Assembly: GCF_002443255.2 (NCBI RefSeq)
Contig: NW_019211457.1
Span: 30,433,309-30,497,308, forward strand
DNA: 64,000 nt
DNA from: Varroa destructor
Taxonomy: Eukaryota; Arthropoda; Arachnida; Mesostigmata; Varroidae
Reading direction: 5' to 3'
In this document: positions 1 to 12,600 of the stretch, piece after piece
Layout: every line of letters begins with the position of its first letter
Numbering within the stretch: the first letter of the stretch is position 1
Position numbers and translations under genes: made by a program
The notes under the pieces: generated by a model
The model's database searches: none
What the model was told of the DNA's origin: nothing
Seen by the model: only the letters and a program-made list of their open reading frames with translations

Positions 1-3000
1 ACACACACCCGTCTATTTCAGCTCACCGCACCGCCATCCCCTGCAATCAACTAAGGAGTGAATGGACAGTCAGCAGCTGTTTAGAATTTTGTCTTTGCCG
101 TAGCAGTAGTGGCGTTAATGAAATATCACCTAATCGAAATATCGCAGGGCAGGAGCCATAGCAGCATCCGGCAGCAATAAACGCCAGCCTGAGCGGCACC
201 CCAGCCGGCAGCGGACGTTCGTGGAAGCCATCATCCTGCCGACCTTTCCTTTTTCTCGCATACGGGCAACTTAGCCAGTGATGGTTCGATGAAAAGCCTG
301 ATATTAAAGCAAAGGAAGATCTAAACAAGTAAAACCTACAGAGTTTAGATGAAAAAGGTAGCACTAATCTGTTTGACTCGAGTTGGTCAACGCTACGGTC
401 CAGTTCAGGACTGAAGCATTAAGTAAGAGACGAAGCAAAGGCCACGCCTAAGAAGAACGTGAAGGAAAAAGTTCAACGACAGTTGATAGTGTTCCAATTC
501 CTGCTTCGAGTCGAATGCAGCTAGGGCGAAGCAAGCATGGGTAACGTAGAGTTAGCCAGACGAACGAAGAAGAGGAACCAATGCCCCTAAGCCTGCCACG
601 ATAAGCCGAACGCTGTGTCGGGGCAAAGCTTCGATGATATTTCCATGCAAATTCTACTAGCTTCTCTAAACTCTTCCCCGCGTTTTCTACCGCAACTAAA
701 TACCATTCAAAATTGCACATTTAGTGCAAGCTAAGCAGAAGTAGCAACTAAGCAAGGTACGAAGTTTTACCGGGGGAGGAGACGGTCGTCGAACCTCAAC
801 CACCGGGTGCCCTTTTCACAGGGCACAAACGCTGACAAACCCAGCAAACCTGACGCCGGACACCAGCATCGAGGCCATTTCTTTTGCTCATAGCTTACAG
901 CACATAGCACCGTCGATAACCCCGTTTTGCTTCCCCTGAACTTCCTTCTATCCACGAACAAAAACCGTGCGTGGGCTGCATTAACGGTTCGTCTCCTGCT
1001 TGCGACTCACCTCATCGTCGTGGTTGCACCGAGGGCCGATCAAAGACCCCTAGCAGAAGCCGACAGACCACGAGAGGGGCACAAGAAGAAGCAAGAGTCT
1101 TTCGATTCTCTTGCCGTAATACACCGATCAGGGCGTTGGCGTCGATGGCGTAACTGCAAGCGGCGGCAACGACCGCGGTAGATGGCAAGGAACAAAAAAG
1201 GGATTTTCGCTTTTTTCACCCCGCTTACTTCTATTACTTCGGTAGGCGAAGAGGGCTGAAGACAAGCAGCTCGAAGCCCAGTCCGTTGAAACTGGAATGA
1301 GTTCGACGTCTCAACGAATGCTTCGCAAGAGAGGATCAGCATTAAGCATCTTTTTTTCCGCAAACCTGTCGATGGTACGGCTCTGTCCACGATACGTTAG
1401 TTTCCGGCTAACATTAATCAAAAAGTTATAAATATTACAGCAGTCTTTTGTCAGCCCTCGCACTAACAAAAACATTTCAAACTCACCTGAACTCACATGA
1501 AATGCGAGGTAAAGAAGACCAACCTAAAACAGCACGTGGCCAATGAAACTCCTGTCTAGAGCAAAATCACGTTCCTGTTCGTTATTGCGTCGTTGCCTTA
1601 TTCGCAATTAGAGAAAATGGCAAAACATGATAGCCAGAGTACTGTGTGAAGTGTAGGTAAGCCTTTTTTAGTTTTCTACACTTTGGTCGGTATTTTGGTG
1701 TACACAATTACCGTAGAACGGGCTCACGCACACAAGCACACGTATTCCCCGTGTGCTATAGGTAACCGCAAGTGGGTAAGAAGCTGCTCTCGCTTTGTAT
1801 ACTGAAAGCCGGTAAGTAAACAAACCTTCGGTTTGCGAGCACATATGAATGTAGTGCTTGCGAGAGCCTGGTCCAGTGTGGGGGTCTTTTCTCGTGCGGA
1901 CGACGCTTTACATAAAGCTCCTCGTTTCGCTCCTATTTTCAACCGACTCTTTTAACATATTTTCGTCTATATGCTCGCTAGACAAACGGGGCAATCAAAC
2001 AACTTATTCAGGTTCAGTATCAACGGTAAGAACCTCCGTTACTTCAGTCGACGATAGTGGTCCGAAATGACAGTGAATTTTCATCTGTAGTAGGACGGGA
2101 AACTATAGAGCAAAAGAAGGATTGAACAGAGGAACTACCTAAGGCAGCTACTTGAGAATACAGGCACGACCAAGAAAACTGAGGTCCGCAGAGGGCGTGA
2201 AAAAAATTAGTCCAGACAGCGATGTTGTGGATGAGGGTTTCTGGAGGAGCCTTTAAAGAAATCAGAATGAGTTGCTAATGATCGTATAGTCATCGTCAGG
2301 GTAAAAAGCGGCAGGGCGGCCAGAAACGAAAGATAAACCCGTTGCTGTCATCGTTGTCAGTGTCCTGCATACCGAACTGCACCAGATGAACGAGAAAAGC
2401 TCCCTATACAGACACTAACCGTAAGGGAGGCATCAAACGACGGGAACGAATATCACTCTTAACGAACACATGTATTTTGTCTTATCCTGGTAGCCAATGC
2501 ATCTTTGCTGATACTGATCTAAGTTACTATCAAAAGTGAACTAATTAAAGAAAGGAAAACGGGTGCAACATAACGGGTTTCGCCACTGTGAGTACCGCGG
2601 GTTCAGCAGTTAGGCAACTAGCGAACACTTGAATGGCTCGTCCGACGAGACCGACAATAGAAAGAATTTAAAAAAAGAACGGAAGCAGACAAACGAAAAA
2701 TAACTGGTAAGCGGCAAGCTCCAGGTGGACTGCCTGATTTCAGCGTACTACTGTGAAGTAAAGAACAGTGCGCAGCAAGGTACCTCGACCAGCTGTTTGA
2801 AAACGTGGTTTCAAGACACACAATAGCATGGCGAAACAAGCCAGCTTACGAGTTGTGACAGGTTCCGGTGTTCAATTCACAGCGATGGAAATGTGGGGAG
2901 TCGGTTTTTAAGCAGCATCAAATATAGCCACGCTAAAGGGGGCCAATGAATATCAAACAGGCTAGCATCGCCAGGATTTTGAACCTGCAGACCGGCGAGC

Positions 3001-3150
3001 CCGTTCGCTAAGGCTTGTCGTTCATCGCGATCCACTTTACCGTTAAGGACGCCGTAAGATCGGCCCTCATTATCATTTGTTGGGTGCGTGCACCGCACGT
3101 CACGACGTCCCGCTATCTCATAGAAACCACAAGAGCTACCGCTCAGCACC
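1..3150. other. Upstream flank and probable 5' UTR of the channel gene
   Basis: No gene is recognised. Several minus-strand open frames of 60-130 codons (for example 1040-1390 and 2877-3263) have no recognisable family and no convincing splice context. The stretch is somewhat GC-richer than the intron to its right. No clear core promoter could be called. A tRNA-like A/B box unit lies at 2974-3011. Confidence 0.5.
2974..3011 (-). repeat. tRNA-like A box/B box unit upstream of the channel start
   Basis: On the minus strand TTAGCGAACGGG is followed after 14 nt by GGTTCAAAATCC. The spacing is short for a tRNA gene. It lies 140-177 nt before the channel ATG. Confidence 0.25.
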
Positions 3151-3604
3151 ATGGCCTTGGCGACACGAAAACCATCGAGCCGGCGCACTCGAGCGCCGTC
3201 GCGACCCCGCCGACCAAAAGATCCGTCACTGGCAGGATGCTGCAAGCGATTTACAGCGTTCATGTTCTCCCATATAGGACTGTGCGCACTAGTTGTGGCT
3301 TATGCCATCTTTGGCGCGTTCGTATTCCGCCACCTTGAGGCACATCACGAGGATCAAAAAGCGCAAGAAGTCCAGGATCTGCGTGATACAACGATTGATC
3401 ACCTTTGGAGCATAACGATGGAACTCAATGTCCTCTTTAAGGATAACTGGACAGTGGCAGTTAATCAAGTGATGCGAAATTTCTCGGCTGAACTGGTGCG
3501 TCACGTGAAGGAAGGCTACGATGGTAAAGAAGCAGGAAAAGAGGGCACCCAGTGGTCATTAGGCAGCGCCTTCCTCTATTCACTGACAGTCATCACTACA
3601 ATAG
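3151..3604 (+). CDS. K2P channel coding exon 1: N-terminus, M1, cap, pore helix 1
   Basis: The ATG at 3151 sits in a near-ideal Kozak context (GCACCATGG), and an in-frame TAG at 3121-3123 closes the frame upstream, so this start is firm. Residues 1-36 are basic and Arg/Pro/Ser-rich and cytoplasmic. M1 is about 39-59 and ends in GAFVFRHLE, a K2P signature. The cap region contains LW..T..LNVL and NWT, typical of invertebrate TWIK-like channels. Pore helix 1 (WSLGSAFLYSLTVITTI) ends the exon. The donor is ATAG|GTAAGT at 3604/3605, a consensus site that leaves one base of the first filter glycine (G152). Introns at this filter position are widespread in K2P genes. Confidence 0.94.
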
Positions 3605-6600
3605 GTAAGTTGTCAGAACGATACACACCAGTGTTGGCAAACGTATAAGGTTATACTTCGTTCAGCAAATTTTTTCCTTTCCTCATATATTTGTTGGTTA
3701 ATTAACCCAATTAAGACCCATGGCCAAGTTATCAGATTATCTACAAGTGAATCAGTTTCTCATCCAACCTACCGCGTTATTTGTTCGTTTCCGCAAAAAG
3801 TTTACAACAAAAGAAAAGACCTTTTCTAACCTGCTAGCCCTTTTTTCTCCTCCAATGTTTTTTCTTTGTCACGATGGGTTATCTTGTAGACCCAAGGTCT
3901 AGTCATTGAGCCATTGTTTAGGTGCCATCGGTGGTCGCTACCTAGTAATACTGACTAGCAAGATTTCGCGCGACGTAACAAGAAACTTAGTACCATCAAT
4001 CCAAAAATGTGGGGCGAGGGAAATCTGTGAACATCACAAAGGCTCAAGCCAAATTTGACCGCACCGAGTGTACCAAAACCTGACCTAACTAAATCGACCT
4101 CAAATGGTTTGTTCGAACAAAGCGATGACCGTTCTGTCCGTTTCATGGCTTACGAGGACACGGAGGCAACGATACTATATAGGAGAAAAGGAAAAAGGGA
4201 GGGAATGGGAGGGGAGAATAAAGGAAGGGTCTTTTCTTCGAAAAGTATCTTTCCGTTACTAGTTTTCGCGTCTGCTTCAACATCTTTTCCGTTCATCGGG
4301 ACCGATCCCTGCGGCACTCCTCCCGGCCTTTAAATCTGTTCTGCTTTTTCGTCGATCCCCCCTAGTCGACTGACTCGTAGTTGCCCACCTTCTGCCTGAA
4401 GGCAGGAATGAATCCGTGGACGAACTTCTTGTAGCAAGAGTATTCGTCAACTGCAAAACTATTTCCGCTATCTTCTCTTTTCCCCACAGAAAAGGCGATC
4501 AAGTGAAGAGTAGCGAAACGGGGTGCGGTGGTGAAGACGCCTCTTCGTCTATGGACTCGCTCTCTCTCTCACCCTCCTGGTTTGCTCGCTTAGTCACCTG
4601 CTCGCCGCTTTGGATTCATTGTCTTCTGCTACGATGGGATTCTTATACGTTATAACCTAGTCCGGCATCTTACACTTCCTCCCGTCTCTTTTTATCATGA
4701 AAGTTTTCCTGTAACGTATGTCCTCCTGACTACGGATGTGTCGGGATATAAGGATAAAAAGACTCTGTATTGCCCTTGCTGCTACGTTCACCTGTTAACC
4801 TGTCTAGCGCCAGCAGGGTCTTCGAACTCAGCCCAACTCATCATATCATTACGTTGAGCTGGTGTGCAATTCTCTAGAAGATTGCCTACCATGGTAATGG
4901 TGAAAAAGGGGCCGTAATAATGGCATTTCTATTCCTTTCAATAGCGGGTGACCGCAAGACGATCTACACAGAATGCACGTGTATGTGGTTCTGTGGGGAC
5001 TATAGTATAGTTGTCTCTGCCTCGCCTTAATGAATTTATGATATCCACATATGCATGGAAGAGAACTCGGTTTGCAGAAAATAAAAAAAAAAATGAATAT
5101 GTAGCTGAAAAACATAATTAGCTAATTGACAGGCAACAACTGTGTGATCTATACTTATGAGAGACCGTGTAAGGATTTTTAGGAAAGCTTTATCCTACAA
5201 GTAAATGTCCTATTTTGGCCGTTACCACCAGATAACAAATTCGAAATAGTGCCATTACTGCTACCGTTTGGTCCGTCGACATCTGTTAGTTTCCCTTTTT
5301 TGAGAATGTCACTAGTATAATAACACGTGCTTCATCGCGTAAATTTGGGTTTCACCGGTAAGCAACGCATGACAAACGCCGACAAGTCAGTTGGCAATTG
5401 CAGCGGCGGCTGCGACAATTGTAAGTTATTACTTTTGTTCTTGATTGTCTTTAGTCTTAGGCTTTGTAGTTCCACTCTTTTTCATTACTTGTTTTCAATA
5501 AACTCACTGGCTGCTAGCCGCGGTGGCCTGTTAAGTCGTAATCTACATTGGAGGTTTTCGGCAAACGCTGTATCTTTCAGGTCTGAAGGCATTAAGTGAC
5601 ACTGTGTAGGTGTAAAATCCATATCGCGCAAGCAGGTGTTCTCAGCCTACGTTTCTTGGCTCTTCGCTGGACTCCGGCCCACGCTGATTACAGTAATTCT
5701 GGTACCGTCATATGGAAAGACGACATTAGGACTCATGTTCTGCTGCTACTGTTCACACGCTTTGACGCAATCTCGCAATGCGGTGTGCCAGCCAAAACCC
5801 TATGCAGCTCTAGTGGTCCATGAACCACCCCAGCTTAAAATCAGCTCAGCGTATAGACTATTGACGGTGGTAATAATGCCACGCGCACCATGTCCTTTGC
5901 CAAGAGAGCGAGGCATTTGATTAGTTACAGGTTCACCAATAAGCTAAGCATTATCTCACTATTATCCGACCCAGACACGTTCACATAGCCTTCCCTAAAA
6001 GCGCTCTGAACTCTTTTCTGAGCACATCCGGCCCAACATCACGTCAGATAAGCCAGTCGACAGCCTTGACGAAGAATGGCATTGTATTGGTTAACCATTT
6101 TGATGTCTGCCAGCGCTCCGCCTCTGCAATGAATTATTCCAGTATATCATCAATATTAACCCATGGTGGCCAGCGGTGACTTGCCCTGGCCGGTTAGTGC
6201 AAGACGGTAGCTTAGCCTGGAGAATCGCAGGCTGTCGTACAGGTTGGACGTTGAAAGCAGGACAGCGCTCACTGCAGCCGGTGGAAACATCCAAAGTTAA
6301 CCAATGGCTTCCATTGGCATGCCGCTTATGCAACGATCATGGAGATGGGATAACTTTAGAGCCACGCCAGGGGAGAGCATCGAGAGAAGGTACGCCGCAC
6401 GAGGAAAACTGTGGCGTAATGGAGATGACTCATATTCGATGAAGGTCAAGAATGATTGCTCATTCTCTTCACTGGAAGGTTTTCTTATGTTATAGCTAAA
6501 GATGTGGCTATTGGAAGCGATGTTAGATTCGTTAATTTCGATTAGCTTCTAGCTTGGCTCGCAAGTTAATAAGTTCTAAACACATGAGTGCTGACCACAA

Positions 6601-9600
6601 GGCACCCTATAAGAAAAAAAGTGCCCATCTGATTGAGCTTGTTATGATGGCTGCAGCGGTGCTATGGTAAATTCAGGCAAAACCAAGTGCTTCATTTGTC
6701 TCAAAAAGAGCCAGTCACTTCTTAACAAGTTTTTTTTACAGTTTTATTGCACGAAATTGTTTTTAACGCGGTCCAATTTTTAGTTTAACATAAACGGAGA
6801 CATATTGAAATAACTTTTTTTTGTAGGATCGATTCTTTTTGCATTTCAGATCGATTGGACTAACCAGATATAAGCATGGTATATGGTCAAAAGAATATGT
6901 ATGATACCGGCATCTGGCAGGAACCAGCACAATTTGATACAACGTTAACACTCTTTGTCAGTACTATTAAAATCACCGATACTTCTGTTATGATTATTGT
7001 CATAAGCCATGTGTGAATGGATACTCTTCAGGCCGCTTAGCTCAACCAGATGCAAGGTAAATTATATTTTGGGCAAATTTTTCTTTGTCATTCTGCTCCT
7101 TCATCGCTGTATGGGGTCATAAATAGAATACTGGGTCTACCGAATGGGTTTAACCTATAATTGCCCGCTGTAATGCTTTTGACAAGTTGACATCACTGCC
7201 ATGAGAGCAGAGGTCGAGTGTTCGGAAACTGCTATTCAGGCGCCGACTGAGCTGTCGCACATCAAGCCAGAGGACCACCCACGGCAGTGCTTTCATGTCA
7301 GAACTCACCCTCCTCTAAGCCATCTTACCGTTGCTATTCGTGTCTCAATTAAGTGGGCCTTTTGATTCAGCGCGTCATTCACTCTGTACGTCCACTAACG
7401 AATATTTAACTCGATATACAATTGGTGATGTCGATAACAGCGAACTAATGACGCTACTCGAACAACTTCTCTCACCAATTAAGTTTCGACAGAACGATCA
7501 GAGATATTGGTCTGGGTTTTGATGATGTCTCTGAGACATAATAGTTGACATGGTTCGAATAGCTTTTCTGTCTCAGAATCTTTTCGGAGTGAAGCCGTCT
7601 CGTTTTCTGGTTTTTGAGAATGGCGACCGAGATTAAAGGTGAGACGCTAACGTTCGAGCCATATATCGTTTTGCTTTAAGGCTTTAGTCCTCTGTTGCAG
7701 TGGGCACTCCAGCGTCCTTCCGGTTAACGGCCTAGTTCTAATGGACTAAGAATGACCTGGTAAACTAGGCCATAGAATTGGGATACAGCCATTGTTATAG
7801 GTCAAGTTTTCTCGATGCAGCGGTATCCTTCAAGTATGCAGCGATCCGGGTAAGCTTTTGATTAACACTAAGGCAACCAAAATGCCCTTTTATTTATTAC
7901 TCCCTTTTATTGCTAGCGCTCTAAATGATTTTTTTTATCTTCTACACATAAATAAACGAATCTAATATGAAGCTGGCAATCTACCGTTTACAGCAGCGGT
8001 CACAAAATATATGAGCTCTAGCAGTTAACATTTACTGAAACTGAAGCGATGAATAGGTAGAATAGGACATGAAAATTTGATTAGGTTCCTCTACAAGAGG
8101 TGCTAGACTACCGAATTTCATTTAAACGATAATATTCAAATAAAGTTAGTGATTTCGGATGCGAATAGAAGGCAGCTGGTCCACCTGAAATAAAATATCC
8201 ACGTAGTGTAAAGTTGTTCCCATCAAAGGATGGAACAAAATACATTAAACATAATGTACAAATGCCCGATTTACTCCCTAAAATAGATACCGCACTGGCA
8301 GTATAGTAAAATGTGTTTATTTGTCTATACCTGCCAATAACACAGTTATCGTAGGTTAAAATGACTGCAAGATATATACTAACTGATATTGATCGAGTAT
8401 TTCGTTGAATCGGTAGTTAATGATAATCGTATTGAGAAATTCCTTTGGCTTCATTAAATCTAGTTTGATGTCCCTTAATCATAGGTACCTGCGACGGAAT
8501 ATTCGGAGCTGATCATTTGGCGATTAAAGACGTCTGTAACGGACACATATGTACACGGGTGCACAGTGGCAAAGAAAGCCTCGTTTGCTTACTGGCTCCG
8601 CTTTTGCTTATTATATATTCGAGGCATTCATAGACGATGCTTTTTCTACCTTCGGAACGCCCGCAATGCAAAGTTATAGGTGATTTGCTAAAGGAAATTT
8701 GCGGAACGAGGTTATAAGGACTGTAGAAAATGCCATAAACGAATTACTAAATATATGAGAGTATATAGAAAATAGAGACACAGTTTAATAATTCGCGTCG
8801 ACAAAGAGTAAACGAATATAATTTCTAGGTCCATATATCCTGTCCTAATAACGTTTAAATATTTTGTTGTAGCTAGCCAACGGACATTTTTTTGCTGAGA
8901 TCCTGAAAGAAAGAGCCACAGAGAGAAATCGACTCAACGTTAGTATTTGTTTAGACTTTCCTGTATATGAATATGCAACAGAGAGGTTGACTACGAAGAT
9001 GGCTACTTACGTTTGTCACAGAAGGGCCTGCGGCCGAGTAAAGCGTATTCGGGACCGCGTTTCGTATGAAAGTGGCAAGTTTAGCGTTTGCAGAATCCGA
9101 AACCCAACTATGTGGCCCCTCAAAATAAACTGTACGCTTTATTGTTAGTGAATCTGCCCGTTTACACAGTTGAAAGCCAATGCTCTACACGGAATAACGT
9201 TAGTTGGCATTGTACCCGTTAGAAGGACAAAAACGAATTAACGGCTGCGTAAGGATTCTTTTATCGTACGCCTTGGCAACGATACTGCTATGACGCAAGG
9301 CATTAGTTCACTGGATGCTCGGTACCGTGAATGCGGTTCTGTTTCATGGGACTGACCGTCATTACGGCCACTTCGCACATCATAAAATGTACGACATTAT
9401 ACAGCTTTGATTTGACAAGGTCTGAGTAATAATTTATGCGACGTTTTGCGTGCAACGTTTACGCAAGCTAACTCAAATTCGAAAGTATTCTAACAATTGC
9501 ATTTATAATATCCATGCCTCTATGCTGAAAAACACTATATGTGTTAGGTGAAATCGTCGAAAAAGATAAAAAACAACCTTTTCGTCTTGAATTTTTCTAC

Positions 9601-12600
9601 CGACATGTAGAAGATAGGTGGCTAGAAAAAACGAAGAGTTACGGTTGCAGAATTTACCATTGAATAATAAGCGCTAACGCAGTGTAGTCATATAAAATAG
9701 CGTGATTTTTAGTAACCGATCATCTAATGACGATGTTTGATATTGAAAGAGAAGCATCGTTTTTTTTGCTGCTACAGCTAAATGTCACATTGGGAGACAT
9801 TCGGGTTATGGAAGTTTCACTTACCGCATATAATTGAAAGTCAACTCAGTGACTGACTGAAATGAAGGATTTAAGCGTCATATTTTCGTTTCCTGAACGA
9901 GGCCAAAACAAGAGATGCCTGGATAAAAAGGCCGGAGCAACGTTTGACAGACGAAAGCGTCGATGTCATGGTTGAGCACGGAAGTTGCAACGAAAGCAAC
10001 CGGGAAGCAATAGCTATCGGGGAATAGAACCCAGCTGTTTCTTTCAGAGGTACAGTTGAGCGGCAGGCTCTAGATGGCGGCTGCGCGTTTCGAAACCTTA
10101 ACTTTCCAGCAGCAAAGGAGTACCGAGTACTGCTTCGGCAATGGACAATGAAACTGAGCCTGAAAAAGAACATAGGAGACAGGAAAACGCTCGCAAGGAA
10201 CGGTTGGGTGATATAAAGATAAGAAACGATCATAATGGACGTGAGCAGAAACAGCGGAGCGACTACGGTTCCTGGCTCGCAAATCTGCAGCTCATCGGTT
10301 ACTGCTTCGCCCACAAGCGCTTCGACACTATCCGACCCGCCGCATGTACCACATGCACCGAGTGGGGTTGCTACGACACGGGAGCATACTTTTTCATAGA
10401 GGAATACGCTTCTGGGAAAGGTATCTTAAAGAGTAACCCAGCTGGTGTTAACTCTATCCATGACGCAAGCGTTGGCTGTGTAGCAGTTGCTGGGTAGAGT
10501 AACAAAGACAATTCAGGGGAGTAAGTAGCCAAACAACCGTATAAAGATAAGAACCGATCTTAATGAACACGGACAAATACAAGCCTAGGGGGCTGAGAAG
10601 TCAGGAAGCCAGAATCACGGTATTAGCTAGCGGGTGGCGATTTCCCGAATGGGAAGCTGAGTCGTCTCAAACCTTTCTCTCAGTTTCCGTGTTTCCATTC
10701 TTTCTATTAGCAAAAAGAACCTTGACTTTGAATGAGTAGACCACCATCGTTCGCGAGGTGAGATCAGTGAATGACAGAACGTTCGAGAACACGACAGTAA
10801 TGCTAAGCAACGGAGCGCTTCCACGATGATGATAGCAAAATATTGAATTGGAGCAAACGAAATAGGCCGTCGCCTAAGAAAGAAAGGCTATAGAAGAAGT
10901 GACGTTCTGTTCAGAGGCGAGCGGCCGAAGGGCATCCAACTGTTCAGCAACAATCCAAGGTAAATAGAAAATGAATTGTTTGCGAAGTCGAAGCCAGGCA
11001 AGCGTAAAGTAAGCATTACCATCTGTCAGTTCAGCTTAGACGCTTCAGAACTGGACACTTTAGTTTTCAAAAATTTACTGAACGGCTGCAAAAATGGACG
11101 ACAACAAACGGCTGCATGACAACATTCTACTGCATGCTGCTTTGGCGACCCAGCAAAGAATCACGGACCTCCAATGGGAACCCTTTGCTGCCCGCTGTGC
11201 AGATCGAACACTGGCCCATCTGATTATCGTTTGCATCGGTCAATGTGGTGTAGCCACGAAGGTAAACACTTGAGAACAAGGGCCAAAATCCGCAAGTAGC
11301 TTGTCGAATGGACCGCTCTTGTAGACGAAACTTTTTTACCTCACAGAATACATCAACTACGAGAAACATGGCTAAAAGTTGTACGTAGCAGCAAGACGGC
11401 TAAAAGACAATGGAGCATATATATGACACGTATTGAATAGTAGGTGTAAGATTTTAATATAGAACTTTGATACTATATAGAAAAATGTATAAGCGGCACA
11501 ATGGTTTTAGATGTAATTCGAGGCAGATGTATTTTTCAAGGATAAATCATTTAGAGTGTATTAATGGTAGGCGGTCTGTAATAATACGGTATCATATATG
11601 GGCACGTTTGCACAAGATTAAGGGCGCACAAGTTTGATCCAATTTGGGAAATAAGTTTGGCTGTGCAGAGTCTTGCCTCTGTATGGATCGAAGTTTCAAA
11701 CGTACCTTCACGCCGCTAGGAGCGGATTGTCACTTGCGAATAATATGTCCCTGAACCTTTTCAAGCAAAAACAGTAGCGTTTTCGAATGGAAATTCTTCT
11801 AAAAACCTTTAGTTCAAGTGAAATAAATCTGATGTACCTTTTATGCAAAATTTCCGCCGCCCTATTTATTATATATATATATATATATATATACCACTAA
11901 TCGTATTCGTTTAGCTTTGAAAAAGGTTTCTCCTATATAATTTATATTAAGCTTGCCAAAAATTAACGTCGCCTTTTGTTTGCATTTTTCTTATTTCATC
12001 TCGAGTTTCCCCAGTAAATCCTAGCAGCTCTCATATTAAATGCGTTCTTCGTGACACACCCTGAACCCCTATCCAATAACAAATGATGAACGAATCCCCT
12101 TGCGCGTGACCAGTTCGTCCTTAGCCAGAGCGGCAAGCTGATTCGTTACAGCCTGCCGTACTAGCTAACACCCGGCAATCAAATAGTCGTTTTAATGATA
12201 TAACTACCCCCAATGGAGCCCGAACGGTTGAAGCACGCTAAATGTGATACTTTGTGAATGAAAAAGATTAACGTTCTAAATAATACAGCATGTGATTATT
12301 ATGTAGAGGACAGTGGAACTTGGTCAAGAAAGTTCTCACCACTTGGAAAGTTACGAAAAAGCTTTTGATAGGCCAGCAGGACGTCAGCAGATAGCTGCGT
12401 TTGCTAATGTTCGTACGCGATATGATGCTTTCATAATAAACTCGGCCGTTTTCTATGCAACCATAGTGATGCTAGTCGGCTTTGAAATGTTCTCGTTAGC
12501 AGCGTCTGTAAAATCCTATAAAAGTATATGGTTCTACAAATGATCTTATAAGGCTTGCAACAGCACTAGGAGTGTGATACGGTGGCCAAATAAGAGCAGG

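Noticed and set aside
3015..3338. 107-codon open frame overlapping the channel start
   Set aside because: It is out of frame with the firm channel ATG at 3151 and its sequence matches no family; it is a shadow frame.
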